NCBI GenBank assembly: GCA_964351985.1
Contig: CAYGPR010000007.1
Span: 1 to 64,000 of the forward strand
Direction: 5' to 3'
Origin: Meishania sp964351985
GTDB taxonomy: Bacteria > Bacteroidota > Bacteroidia > Flavobacteriales > Flavobacteriaceae
DNA length: 64,000 bases
Positions 53,628 to 62,377 of this stretch are shown piece after piece. Position numbers and translations under genes: made by a program. The notes below the pieces were generated by a model that saw nothing but the letters and a program-made list of their open reading frames with translations, did no database searches and was not told where the DNA came from. Each line of letters starts with the position of its first letter. Within the stretch, counting starts at the first letter, position 1.

Positions 53628-53665
53628 ACTGTTTTGTTTATTGTGGTTAATGTACTAAATTTTTA

Positions 53666-54955
53666 TCAATTTATTTTCCGTTTTCTAAACCATTGGTCAT
53701 TCAATGACATACCTACATTGACTTTGAAGTAACTTTCTTCCAACAAATCGGCCGAAGTAGTACCTCTTCTACCTAGTTCGAACCCAAGGTTCAAATTGGA
53801 AAAAGTTCTTCCCAACGGTAACCCAAGACCAAAAGTTATGCCAAAGTTGTTGATGTCCGTGTTATTAACGACCATTCCAGTCTTGTCCAATCGAATACCC
53901 GCCCTATAGGTGACCCTTTTAAAATAGCTTGTGAAGGATGTAGCTTCAGGTATAAAAAACCCTCCCAACGCCAAACTACTGGCATCTTTGTATTCTAGGT
54001 TATCAACACCAAGAAAATCGTTCGAAAATGAGCTTAACCCTTGAAAACTATATTCGGCGCCCAAAAACCACTTGCGTTCCTCCCCATAGCCGAGGCCCAA
54101 CGTTGTGGTGGTCGGTATCTTCAATTCGGTATTTCGCAAATCTTGGGCGGCCAAGTCGACATCTAGCACTTCTATATTTTGACCGTTGACCAATGAGAAA
54201 GAACCTACTTGTTGCGTGTTTTCGGACACTAGGTTCGCCTGTGTATTGATTCGTACCGAAGCCACAAGGTTGTACTTATCCTTAAAAGTAGGCGTATAGC
54301 TCAGGGCATAGTTGAAATCCAATCCATTAACACGGGACAATCTATCATCCAAAGTTCCGAACTGTACACCTTCGACACTCTGTATCCTCCTATACTCAAA
54401 TTTTCCAAAATTAAAATTTGCGGTCACCCCGATACTTAAGTCCTTAAAAATTTGGTAACCTGTAGACATATATACACGGTTCAATCCGCCCTCACCGGTG
54501 TATGAATTAGTAACTTCGGCGCCACTGCTATTGATATTTTCTGAAAACAAACTATAGCCTACCGAAGAAAATGGTGCAATCCCAAAACCGAGGCCCCACC
54601 CTTTGCGAAGTGTAAAGGCGAGTGCCAAATAGTCAAGGTTGGTAATCGAGGTATTCTGTTGTTCGGTAAAGCTTTCGAGCCGTATCATCTTGTGTGACAC
54701 TCCTGCCGCATAGGTAGTTATACCAAAATCTTCTCCCGCTTGCACACCTAATTTACTATATGCAGCAGGGTTTTTAAAATTAATGTGGATGCTGTCCGCG
54801 AACATACCGATACCGCCCATCATTTGATTTTCGACCGTGCCCAAATTACGCATATCGCCAATACCGAAATAAGAATAGGGAGAAATGGTACCGTCTTGTG
54901 CAAATATGCCTAAAGTGACGAAGCACAGTATAGCAAAACCAATTTTTTTAACCAT
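53666..54955 (-). CDS. Outer-membrane beta-barrel protein (OmpP1/FadL-like)
   Basis: 429 residues with a signal peptide (ending LGIFAQ). The mature start DGTISPYSYFGIGDMRNLGT and the repeated amphipathic strands (GLGFGIAPFSSVGYSLF, YNLVASVRINTQANLV, RVTYRAGIRLDKTGM) are those of outer-membrane porin-like proteins found beside coaX in Flavobacteriaceae. FadL-like folding is an impression; the substrate is unknown. It begins at the base next to the coaX stop. Confidence 0.82.
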   Translation of the reverse strand: MVKKIGFAILCFVTLGIFAQDGTISPYSYFGIGDMRNLGTVENQMMGGIGMFADSIHINFKNPAAYSKLGVQAGEDFGITTYAAGVSHKMIRLESFTEQQNTSITNLDYLALAFTLRKGWGLGFGIAPFSSVGYSLFSENINSSGAEVTNSYTGEGGLNRVYMSTGYQIFKDLSIGVTANFNFGKFEYRRIQSVEGVQFGTLDDRLSRVNGLDFNYALSYTPTFKDKYNLVASVRINTQANLVSENTQQVGSFSLVNGQNIEVLDVDLAAQDLRNTELKIPTTTTLGLGYGEERKWFLGAEYSFQGLSSFSNDFLGVDNLEYKDASSLALGGFFIPEATSFTSYFKRVTYRAGIRLDKTGMVVNNTDINNFGITFGLGLPLGRTFSNLNLGFELGRRGTTSADLLEESYFKVNVGMSLNDQWFRKRKIN

Positions 54956-55684
54956 CTAGATTTTGTTGTATTCCAGCAAATAGTTTAGCCCCTCTAGGAG
55001 AAATTTGGAATTGGCAAAGATGGTATTTTTTAATCGTTTAGACAAAAATTGACTATCGCCACCTGTTAAAATAACTGTTAAATGTGCAAATCGGTTGCGA
55101 TACTGGTCGATAACCCCGTCAATTTCGACAGAAATACCGTTCAAAACACCGCTGTGTATACTGGTGTCGGTAGAGTTGCCGATGAAATCCATAATCGGTG
55201 TCGGACTTAAAAGTGGCAGTTTGGAGGTGTATTCGTGCAGGGCACTATAGCGCATCATCAACCCTGGCGAAATCGCCCCGCCCAAATACTCGCCATAATC
55301 GTTGACCATATCGTACGTAAGACATGTTCCGGCATCCAAAACCAATGTATTACCGTTGGGGTTATGATAAAAGGCGGCAGTGGCGAGCGCTATTCTATCG
55401 ACCCCTAATGTAGTCGGAGTTGCATACGAGTTTTTGAAAGGTGTTTTGGAGGCATGACTGAGTAGGTGCACCTGGCAAAAAATAGAAAGTACGGCAATGT
55501 CTTTCTCATCGATATGGCCTACCGAAGAAACTATGGCATACTTTATTTTGGGATACTTTTTGAATATATCCTTTATATGATCCACAAACTGCTCATTACC
55601 GACAGAGTCATCAAAAAGAAGGGTTCCCTTTTCGAAGATGGCAAACTTCACAAGGCTATTGCCTGCATCTATAATTAGGTTCAT
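54956..55684 (-). CDS. coaX: Type III pantothenate kinase
   Basis: 242 residues. The ASKHA-fold motifs LIIDAGNSLVKFAIFEKG (phosphate 1), LGVDRIALATAAFYH and LVLDAGTCLTYDMV (phosphate 2) and GGAISPGLMMRYSALHEYT identify CoaX. It phosphorylates pantothenate to open coenzyme A synthesis. It is cytosolic and the first gene of the leftward envelope operon, divergent from tRNA-Phe. Confidence 0.96.
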   Translation of the reverse strand: MNLIIDAGNSLVKFAIFEKGTLLFDDSVGNEQFVDHIKDIFKKYPKIKYAIVSSVGHIDEKDIAVLSIFCQVHLLSHASKTPFKNSYATPTTLGVDRIALATAAFYHNPNGNTLVLDAGTCLTYDMVNDYGEYLGGAISPGLMMRYSALHEYTSKLPLLSPTPIMDFIGNSTDTSIHSGVLNGISVEIDGVIDQYRNRFAHLTVILTGGDSQFLSKRLKNTIFANSKFLLEGLNYLLEYNKI

Positions 55685-55736
55685 CTTACAAAGATCAATA
55701 AATGAAAAAAAACAAAAGCCTTTTTTACCGATTTTG

Positions 55737-55767
55737 TTTGTTTATCCTAAATTTGAAATTATATTTG
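55737..55767 (+). promoter_or_regulatory. Promoter of tRNA-Phe, near-perfect Bacteroidota consensus
   Basis: TTTG (55737-55740), a 19-nt spacer, and TATATTTG (55760-55767). The mature tRNA begins 17 nt beyond. This is the best promoter in the window and matches the housekeeping sigma consensus of Bacteroidota (TTTG/TAnnTTTG). Confidence 0.85.
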
Positions 55768-55784
55768 CAGCCCTTTTAGGGCAT

Positions 55785-55857
55785 GGTGCCTTAGCTCAGT
55801 TGGTAGAGCAATGGACTGAAAATCCATGTGTCCCTGGTTCGATTCCTGGAGGCACCA
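55785..55857 (+). tRNA. tRNA-Phe (GAA)
   Basis: A full cloverleaf can be drawn. The acceptor stem GGTGCCT pairs with AGGCACC. The D arm is in TAGCTCAGTTGGTAGAGCA, and the anticodon stem ATGGA/TCCAT encloses loop CTGAAAA with anticodon GAA. The T arm contains GGTTCGATTCC. Discriminator A is at 55857; CCA is not encoded (CAA follows). Length 73 nt. Confidence 0.98.
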
Positions 55858-55858
55858 C

Positions 55859-55886
55859 AAAAACCCCGCAAATGCGGGGTTTTTTG
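55859..55886 (+). terminator. Terminator of tRNA-Phe
   Basis: ACCCCGCA (55863-55870) pairs with TGCGGGGT (55873-55880) and is followed by TTTTTG. It begins just after the tRNA 3' end. Confidence 0.88.
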
Positions 55887-55899
55887 TTTAGATTTACTC

Positions 55900-56139
55900 A
55901 TGCATTACCTGTATACATTCTACACAGTAAAACAATCTACAAATTATTGTATAGAAGAAGCTTCAAATCTCGAAAATCGTCTTGAGCAGCATAATACCCA
56001 TAATTTCAAAAAGAACTTTACCAAAGCTGCAAGAGATTGGGAATCGGTACTTTCCAAAATATGCGCATCGACGGAAGATGCGAAATTTTTGGAAAGGTTC
56101 ATTGAAAGTAAAGATGGATTATGTGGGATTTGGCAATAA
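55900..56139 (+). pseudogene. Decayed GIY-YIG nuclease gene
   Basis: The 79-codon frame from ATG 55900 reads MHYLYTFYTV, then NYCIEEASNLENRLEQHN and NFTKAARDWESVLSK. This aligns well with small GIY-YIG nucleases of the UPF0213 type (YYIGETSNLEKRLEQHN and similar). The signature itself is lost: the GIY position reads YTF and YIG reads CIE. The usual C-terminus after ERFIES is replaced by out-of-frame sequence ending in an early stop. A neighbouring frame upstream (VYILHSKTIYK) looks closer to the true N-terminus, indicating at least one frameshift. Genes of this family often follow tRNA genes in Flavobacteriaceae. Confidence 0.7.
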
Positions 56140-56285
56140 TAGAAGACTTGATACACCTAGAATTGGTGGAAAAAAGTACTTTTATGGATTAAAAGGAAAA
56201 CAGACAACAACCCATTGGCATATATACCGCCCTATACTTTGAAGAAATGATTTCCGACTTTTGGCAAGGCGTTTTAAAAGAGTAG
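56117..56285 (+). pseudogene. Orphan coding fragment with an in-frame stop
   Basis: One frame reads MWDLAIIEDLIHLELVEK, then STFMD, a TAA (56190-56192), and continues KENRQQPIGIYTALYFEE, then MISDFWQGVLKE and TAG (56283-56285). The second part has protein-like composition and ends 7 bp before the phosphotransferase ATG, as a real co-transcribed gene would. I do not recognise it. It may be the remnant 3' end of a gene truncated when the region decayed, or chance. Confidence 0.35.
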
Positions 56286-56292
56286 CTTGAAA

Positions 56293-57267
56293 ATGAAACA
56301 CATAGACCTCGATATTCCGATTTTTGAATTGCAGGAATATATGCATCAAAACGATTGGTTGTTATCGAAAAATGAAGAAATACTCAGCGTAGAAAAACCC
56401 GGAGAGGGCAATATGAATGTGGTACTGCGTATAACAACGAACCAGCGTTCCCTCATTTTAAAACAGTCTCGGCCCTTTGTACAGAAATATCAACAGATCG
56501 AGGCCCCTTTAGACCGAATAGAAGTGGAACATGAATTCTATGAGGTCATACAAAATAGTGCCTTGAGTGCACATATTCCCAAAATATGGGGATACGATAA
56601 GGAAGACCATCTACTATTACTTGAAGATTTGGGAAATTGTGAGGATATGACGAGCCTCTACCAGAAGCTAACCATCGACAAAAAGGAACTGCAAAAGCTG
56701 ATATTTATTCTTGGCTTGATACATCGTACAAAAGTTTCAAAAGACTTTCCCGACAACATCGAAATGCGAAAACTTAATCATCAACATATTTTCGTACTTC
56801 CCTTCATGGAGGACAATGGTTTTTCTTTGGATAAAATTCAACCCGGTCTACAAGAACTGTCCCTTTCTTATAAAAAGGATAGTACTTTGAAAAAAGTAGT
56901 TAAAAAAATAGGTGATCGTTATCTTTCGGAAGGCACAACCCTTCTGCACGGTGATTATTACCCCGGCAGTTGGATGACCGAAACAAATAACCTATACGTC
57001 ATTGACCCAGAGTTCGGTTTTGTCGGATTCGCTGAATTTGATCTCGGCGTCATGGTGGCGCATCTCATAATGGCTTCCGGCAAGAAAAAGTATTTGAAAC
57101 GGATCTTGGCGCAATACGACGGAAAGGCCGATGAAAAATTGGTTGCACAAGTAGCGGGCATAGAAATTATGAGGCGCCTAATAGGGTTGGCGCAACTGCC
57201 AATGGAGCGCACCATCGAAGAAAAAAAATCGCTTTTGAAAAAAGGCTATAAAATGATTATGGCATGA
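56293..57267 (+). CDS. Phosphotransferase of the APH/choline-kinase superfamily
   Basis: About 324 residues from ATG 56293; a TTG 6 bp earlier is the less likely alternative. Kinase-like features are GEGNMNVVLRI (nucleotide loop), LILKQSRPFVQK (lysine), LLHGDYYPGSWM (Brenner-type HGD catalytic loop) and VIDPEFGFVGFAEFDLG (metal-binding Asp). The pattern resembles methylthioribose kinase-like and aminoglycoside phosphotransferases. The small-molecule substrate is unknown. It overlaps the next gene by 4 bp, implying a shared process with an ADP-ribosylglycohydrolase. Confidence 0.88.
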   Translation: MKHIDLDIPIFELQEYMHQNDWLLSKNEEILSVEKPGEGNMNVVLRITTNQRSLILKQSRPFVQKYQQIEAPLDRIEVEHEFYEVIQNSALSAHIPKIWGYDKEDHLLLLEDLGNCEDMTSLYQKLTIDKKELQKLIFILGLIHRTKVSKDFPDNIEMRKLNHQHIFVLPFMEDNGFSLDKIQPGLQELSLSYKKDSTLKKVVKKIGDRYLSEGTTLLHGDYYPGSWMTETNNLYVIDPEFGFVGFAEFDLGVMVAHLIMASGKKKYLKRILAQYDGKADEKLVAQVAGIEIMRRLIGLAQLPMERTIEEKKSLLKKGYKMIMA

Positions 57268-58559
57268 CTAAAAGACTGATTTTATTTGGCCTACTTTCTT
57301 TTCTATCGGTTCTGGCGTGCAAAAAATCGAAGTCCGAAATTACGATTCCCTCTCCCGTAAAAATGGACTTTGTTTCTGACACACTTCAATTGAGTAGCGA
57401 AGCATACTACGACAAAGTTCTTGGCGCATTGGTAGGTTCGGCCATCGGTGATGCGATGGGCGCATCCACCGAAATGTGGCATAGAAAAGATATTCAATTA
57501 AAATACGGATACATTACAGGTCTTACTGCGGCCGTTCGCGAACAGTCTCCTGAAGGCACCTGGGCGCACAATCTTTTGGCAGGGGCCACTACCGATGACA
57601 CCCGATGGAAGTTTTTGATGGTTAAATATTTTGAACAGTCAAAAGGTAATGTGAACGCAGAAAATTTTGCCGACTTTATTATTGGCTATTATGAATCAGT
57701 GGCCAAGACGTTGGGAGACAAGGATATTTTGACTGACACCGATGCTGTGGACGATAAAATCGAAAAACTCGATTGGATCAAAGAATGGGCGCGAGTGGCC
57801 ATGGCCTACAAAAAAGGAGATGCCGAATACCAAAAAGCTCAAAACCGATTTTACGGAGGAGAAATGTCTTGCGCCGGGCAATTATATACGCCCATGTTCG
57901 GCTTGGTTGCCAAGACACCTGAAGAAGCCTACAACACCGCTTACCAACACGCCATTTTTGATTTGGGATATGCAAAGGATATCTCGGCCCTCGTTGCCGC
58001 TATGACCCACATGGCCCTGAGGACCCAAAATATGGATTCCATTTTGAACATGGCCACTTTCGTTGACCCACAAGGTTATCAAAATAGTCGATTGGTCGGC
58101 CGTATCTCACATTCGGTAGCCGATGCCTCTATCAATAATGTACTCTCCGTTGAACGATTGGTCTTAAATGATACATTGACCCGACAAGATTCGATACTTT
58201 TTAGGATACCGAACGGATATCCTGGAAATCAGAAAGACTGGGTCCGTCAAGAAATGGTAAATCAATTTTTGGAAAAAGATAAAAAGGCCATCGCCTTCCA
58301 TGCTGGGGAAATATGGCAGATTTTGGTCACCGCACTCCAATTCGGGCACGGTGATTTTGAAAAGACACTACAATTTATCGTGAACTACGGCAGGGACAAT
58401 GACACAGTGGCCGCGGTAGCTGGAATGATATTGGGAGCGAAAGATGGGTTTTCTAAGCTGCCCGTTGGTTTACGCACCGAAGTGCTGCGGGTCAACAAAG
58501 AAGTCATTGGCATTGATTTAGAGGTTTTGGCGCGAGAAATGGCGGAGAACACCTATTGA
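57264..58559 (+). CDS. ADP-ribosylglycohydrolase-family lipoprotein
   Basis: 431 residues with a lipoprotein signal (MTKRLILFGLLSFLSVLACKK, lipobox VLAC), so the enzyme sits outside the cytoplasm. The ARH-type metal sites are visible: GSAIGDAMGASTE near the start, GATTDDTRWKFLMV (Thr-Asp-Asp) and YGRDNDTVAAVAGMILGA near the end. Members cleave ADP-ribose or related N-glycosidic links. For an extracytoplasmic member a nucleoside or sugar substrate is more likely than protein ADP-ribose, which is inference. It overlaps the phosphotransferase gene by 4 bp. Confidence 0.9.
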   Translation: MTKRLILFGLLSFLSVLACKKSKSEITIPSPVKMDFVSDTLQLSSEAYYDKVLGALVGSAIGDAMGASTEMWHRKDIQLKYGYITGLTAAVREQSPEGTWAHNLLAGATTDDTRWKFLMVKYFEQSKGNVNAENFADFIIGYYESVAKTLGDKDILTDTDAVDDKIEKLDWIKEWARVAMAYKKGDAEYQKAQNRFYGGEMSCAGQLYTPMFGLVAKTPEEAYNTAYQHAIFDLGYAKDISALVAAMTHMALRTQNMDSILNMATFVDPQGYQNSRLVGRISHSVADASINNVLSVERLVLNDTLTRQDSILFRIPNGYPGNQKDWVRQEMVNQFLEKDKKAIAFHAGEIWQILVTALQFGHGDFEKTLQFIVNYGRDNDTVAAVAGMILGAKDGFSKLPVGLRTEVLRVNKEVIGIDLEVLAREMAENTY

Positions 58560-58584
58560 AGTGATTTAAAATCACCCATAATCT

Positions 58585-60150
58585 CTACCATATGCGCTTG
58601 ACAAGATTGATTTCGAAATCTTTTAATTCGAAAGACTTTTGAGAGGTATTCATTATTTCCATCTTGTTATACTGTTCATTAGGAAATATCTGTGCCGTCA
58701 TCACGTACTGCCCCTTATTGACAAAAACTTCGATGGATGATCGATCCATTAGAATACGAACTTCATATTCCCCATTCGGTAGATTGGTTACGGGCATCTG
58801 CATTGTAGTGCCAAAGTCCTCTTGAAAATCGGTCTTGCCCGATCGACTTCGATCCAGCCTCAATAGTTGTTTTTCACCATTCGAAATCAATATCAATTGC
58901 TCGTCGTTTTTATTTTTAAAGGTGATTTGAAAGTCTTTCGAGCTAGTTAAGAACTTTGTTTCAGATTGGTTGAAATTTTCGAAGGTCTTTTCCACATTGG
59001 CTCCACCCTCGATGGTAACGGTCTCTTTCGACCCTGCTGTAATAATCTTATCCAGATTGGACAAAGGATAGTTGATAAGTTCATACCTACCGTTTATCTT
59101 CTGCAAAGCTAATTTTCTGGGCAAGGTCGTTGCGCTTCGCCATTTTTCGGTAGGTGTATCCCGGGCATAGGTCCAATTGCTCATCCATCCTATAAAAATT
59201 CGGTCTCCACCAGGAACATTATTATAGGTTACCCCGGCATAATTATCCGTACCCCAATCGATCCAGCGATTATCTTTCTGGTCGGAAGTAAATGTCGTTC
59301 CATCAAAGTCTCCGATAAAATATTGCGTGCCGCTACCTCCATTTGGTGCCCCAGGATTGATGCTGATCAAAAGCACCCATTTCTCCTCCTCGGAACCCTC
59401 AACCTTTAATTTGAATAGATCGGGACATTCCCAAACCCCACCATGCGCTCCTTGATCTTTTCCGAATTCGCTCACCTTTTCCCATGCTTTCAAATCAGGG
59501 GAATTCCAGATTTGAAGATGGTCACCCGCTACTAAGAGTAGCGTCCATACGTTTTCTTTATCGTTCCAAAAGACCTTGGGGTCTCTAAAATCTTTTATAC
59601 CATCATTTCCGATTACGGGGTTACCTTCATATTTCGTCCATGTATCCCCATTGTCCGGACTGTAGGCAATACCTTGGGTCTGAAAATCGGTACGCCCCGC
59701 TTTTTCGCCTTCCATAAGATGATAGGTGAAAATGGCCACCAAAGGTGGATTACCTTCCGTTCCGAACCCTGAAGTATTTGCTTCGTCAAGAACTGCACTT
59801 CCTGAAAAAATCAAACCGTGCTCATCTGGGAAAAGTGCGATGGGTTTATGCGCCCAATGAATCATATCGGAGCTTGTCGCATGCCCCCAGTGCATAGGCC
59901 CCCAAACTATATCTTCGGGATAATACTGGTAAAACAGATGATACACTCCATCGTTATACACTAATCCATTGGGATCGTTCATCCAATTTTCTTCGGGAGA
60001 AAAATGAAATTGTGGACGGTAGGGTTCCGTATAATATTCAGTTCTTACTTCTTCCGCTACATCTTCAATTTTTTCAGGTTGTTTTTCTTTGCAGGCCATA
60101 GAAGCGAATAGTATACAGACAATTGGCATTAGGGTTTTCTTTAATTTCAT
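58585..60150 (-). CDS. GH32 fructan hydrolase (levanase/inulinase type) lipoprotein
   Basis: 521 residues with a lipoprotein signal (lipobox SMAC). The five-bladed propeller carries the GH32 catalytic set: WMNDPNG (nucleophile Asp59), FRDPKVF (about 188-194) and the acid/base WECPDLF (Glu241). A C-terminal beta-sandwich (about 370-521) completes the usual GH32 structure. It would hydrolyse beta-fructosyl links at the cell surface or periplasm. No SusCD pair, transporter or fructokinase is adjacent, so the gene stands apart from a full fructan-use locus in this window. Confidence 0.94.
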   Translation of the reverse strand: MKLKKTLMPIVCILFASMACKEKQPEKIEDVAEEVRTEYYTEPYRPQFHFSPEENWMNDPNGLVYNDGVYHLFYQYYPEDIVWGPMHWGHATSSDMIHWAHKPIALFPDEHGLIFSGSAVLDEANTSGFGTEGNPPLVAIFTYHLMEGEKAGRTDFQTQGIAYSPDNGDTWTKYEGNPVIGNDGIKDFRDPKVFWNDKENVWTLLLVAGDHLQIWNSPDLKAWEKVSEFGKDQGAHGGVWECPDLFKLKVEGSEEEKWVLLISINPGAPNGGSGTQYFIGDFDGTTFTSDQKDNRWIDWGTDNYAGVTYNNVPGGDRIFIGWMSNWTYARDTPTEKWRSATTLPRKLALQKINGRYELINYPLSNLDKIITAGSKETVTIEGGANVEKTFENFNQSETKFLTSSKDFQITFKNKNDEQLILISNGEKQLLRLDRSRSGKTDFQEDFGTTMQMPVTNLPNGEYEVRILMDRSSIEVFVNKGQYVMTAQIFPNEQYNKMEIMNTSQKSFELKDFEINLVKRIW

Positions 60151-60231
60151 TTTTTTACGCTAAACGTTGTTCATAGGTAATTTCAAGTACCCCTAAAATA
60201 GTATCTTTGAGGCATTAATCAAGTACTTAAA

Positions 60232-60747
60232 ATGCGATTTCTTTTAACACTTGCACTGTTCTTTATTTTTTCGCCTTCGGTCGAAGCCCAAAAAAAAATG
60301 GACAAGACCTTAAAAAAATTCAATAAAGAGAGTGTTCCCTATATTCAGGTCGGGGAACTTTCCGCTAACAAAACAACGCTACTGTTGGATACTCGGGAAA
60401 AAGAGGAATTCGAGGTTAGCCATCTTGAAGATGCCATTTGGGTAGGGCACAAGACCTTTGAAATCGATACCCTTCTAAAAAAAATTCCCCAAAAAGATAA
60501 ACAGATTGTAGTGTATTGTTCCATAGGGGTTCGCTCTGAAAATATTGGTGAGAAACTACAAAAAGCAGGGTTTACCAATGTGAAAAATCTCTATGGCGGT
60601 ATATTCGAATGGAAAAATCGAGGCTACCCGGTATACAACGCTGACGGAATGGAAACGGAAAATGTGCATGCCTTTAGTAAGCACTGGGGGAAATTATTGA
60701 CCAAGGGCGAGAAAGTCTACGGGCCGGCTGAAAAGGTAGAACAATAG
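60232..60747 (+). CDS. Periplasmic rhodanese-like domain protein
   Basis: 171 residues with a signal peptide (MRFLLTLALFFIFSPSVEAQ). One rhodanese domain (about 45-140) has LDTREKEEFEVSHLEDAIWVG and the active-site loop VVYCSIGVRSENIGEKL, whose Cys would carry the persulfide. The protein ends VHAFSKHWGKLLTKGEKVYG. It is the first of a rightward group of arsenosugar-type genes and lies 24 bp before the TIGR04282 gene. Rhodanese-like proteins recur in such loci, but their role there is not defined. Confidence 0.9.
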   Translation: MRFLLTLALFFIFSPSVEAQKKMDKTLKKFNKESVPYIQVGELSANKTTLLLDTREKEEFEVSHLEDAIWVGHKTFEIDTLLKKIPQKDKQIVVYCSIGVRSENIGEKLQKAGFTNVKNLYGGIFEWKNRGYPVYNADGMETENVHAFSKHWGKLLTKGEKVYGPAEKVEQ

Positions 60748-60771
60748 ATTGCTAGCTTCAAAAATTTCCTA

Positions 60772-61443
60772 ATGGGCATTATACTTCCTCAGAAAACCAA
60801 TAAAGACCGTAAAACCGTTCACTACAGCCTAGTAGACTCCAAAAACCTACTCCTTATCTTTACGCGTAACCCTGAATTGGGCAAATGCAAGACCCGATTG
60901 GCAGCTACCGTTGGCGACGAAACCGCCCTAGAAATCTATAAATTTCTATTGGCCCATACGGTAAAAATAACCTCAAATTTAACTGTAGCGAAGCAAGTGC
61001 ACTACTCGGAACGTGTTCGAGAAAATGATATTTGGGACAATGTCATATATGATAAAAAACAACAGGTCGGAAATGATTTAGGCGAACGAATGGCCTATGC
61101 TTTTCAAGAAGGATTTTCTTCCGGATTTGAAAAAATTTGCATCATCGGAAGCGATATGTTCAATTTGGACCAAACGAATCTTGAGCAGGCATTTTTAGCA
61201 CTTGATTCATCAGATTTTGTGATCGGACCGGCTACGGACGGAGGGTACTATCTTTTGGGAATGAAGGTTTTTGAGCCAAGCGTCTTTAAAAACAAAGATT
61301 GGGGCACTGATTCCGTTTTCCAAGACACGATGTCCGGTTTAAAAGAGTACCACATTCACTTGCTCGACAAAAGAAACGATGTCGATGTATATGAAGATAT
61401 TAAGGATGTTTCGGCATTCGAACCTTTTCTAAAGAACGTATGA
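60772..61443 (+). CDS. TIGR04282-family arsenosugar-biosynthesis glycosyltransferase-like protein
   Basis: 223 residues of the DUF2064/nucleotidyl-transferase-like fold. Landmarks are LLIFTRNPELGKCKTRLAAT at about residue 27, GNDLGERMAYAFQEGF, CIIGSDMFNLDQTNLEQAF and VIGPATDGGYYLLGM. The family name TIGR04282 (arsenosugar biosynthesis) reflects its regular pairing with ArsM and TIGR04283 proteins, both found 1-2 kb downstream here. The exact reaction is not established. It overlaps the phosphorylase gene by 4 bp. Confidence 0.9.
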   Translation: MGIILPQKTNKDRKTVHYSLVDSKNLLLIFTRNPELGKCKTRLAATVGDETALEIYKFLLAHTVKITSNLTVAKQVHYSERVRENDIWDNVIYDKKQQVGNDLGERMAYAFQEGFSSGFEKICIIGSDMFNLDQTNLEQAFLALDSSDFVIGPATDGGYYLLGMKVFEPSVFKNKDWGTDSVFQDTMSGLKEYHIHLLDKRNDVDVYEDIKDVSAFEPFLKNV

Positions 61444-62261
61444 GAATTACCCAAAAACAACTTGAAGAATCAGTAGCCTATCTACGAAACAAGGGTTTCG
61501 ACCGACCCGAAATCGGAATTGTCTTGGGTACGGGACTAGGTAAATTGGCACATGAGATCGAGAATCCAATCGAGGCACATTACAACCATATTCCTTTTTT
61601 TCCGTTGGCTACGGTCGAATTCCATGCCGGAAAGTTGATCTATGGCACTATTGCCAGTAAAAAGGTCGTAGTTATGGAAGGCCGTTTTCATTTGTACGAG
61701 GGGTATGATTTTTTGGATATCACCTACCCTATACGTGTCATGCATCTCTTGGGAATTCAGCATCTTTTCATTTCGAACGCCGCCGGAGCCATCAACCTCG
61801 ATTACAAAAAAGGCGATATGATGTTGATCGAAGACCATATCAATTTACAGGGCGGATCGCCCTTGGCTTTTAAGAACGTGGCCGAATTCGGAGATCGATT
61901 TGTAGATATGCTAGAACCTTACGACACAAAAATGCGTAAACAATTGAAAAGTATTGCGGAACGCGAAGGTATCACATTGAGAAGCGGAATCTATGCTTCA
62001 GTCGTTGGACCACAACTAGAGACCAAGGCCGAATATAGAATGTTGAAGATACTCGGTGCCGATGCGGTCGGAATGAGTACCGTACCCGAAGTAATTGTTG
62101 CCAATCATTTACGACTACCCATCGTAGCCGTTTCAGTCTTAACCGACGAATGCGACCCAGATAATCTACAACCTGTTAATATTCAGGAGATTATCGAAAT
62201 TGCTGGCAAAACGGAACCTAAGATGATAAAACTTTTTACGGAGTTGATAAAAGAGATTTAG
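61440..62261 (+). CDS. Purine nucleoside phosphorylase, trimeric class
   Basis: 273 residues. Landmarks of the PNP (punA/XapA-type) family are IGIVLGTGLGKLAHEI, VMEGRFHLYEGYD, FISNAAGAINLDYKKGDMMLIEDHINLQG, YASVVGPQLETKAEYRML and AVGMSTVPEVIVANH (Met-Ser-Thr). The enzyme splits purine nucleosides with phosphate in the cytosol. Its 4-bp overlap with the TIGR04282 gene and closeness to arsM suggest it acts on the adenosine-linked arsenic intermediate rather than, or in addition to, ordinary purine salvage. Confidence 0.94.
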   Translation: MRITQKQLEESVAYLRNKGFDRPEIGIVLGTGLGKLAHEIENPIEAHYNHIPFFPLATVEFHAGKLIYGTIASKKVVVMEGRFHLYEGYDFLDITYPIRVMHLLGIQHLFISNAAGAINLDYKKGDMMLIEDHINLQGGSPLAFKNVAEFGDRFVDMLEPYDTKMRKQLKSIAEREGITLRSGIYASVVGPQLETKAEYRMLKILGADAVGMSTVPEVIVANHLRLPIVAVSVLTDECDPDNLQPVNIQEIIEIAGKTEPKMIKLFTELIKEI

Positions 62262-62377
62262 GCTGGATGCTAAAAAGCAAAACACCTTGCTTCGCGCGCC
62301 GAGCACCCAGCGATTTTAGACCAAGTGAAACTACAAGTATCAATAACTTAATAACCAGTAACGATTAACCCACATCC

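Noticed and set aside
55638..55985. 115-codon frame running across tRNA-Phe
   Set aside because: It crosses the tRNA and its terminator. Only its last part (VYILHSKTIYK) is of interest, as a possible lost N-terminus of the GIY-YIG gene.
58561..58575. GTGATTTAAAATCAC palindrome between convergent genes
   Set aside because: Short, AT-rich and without a T tract; too weak to call a terminator.
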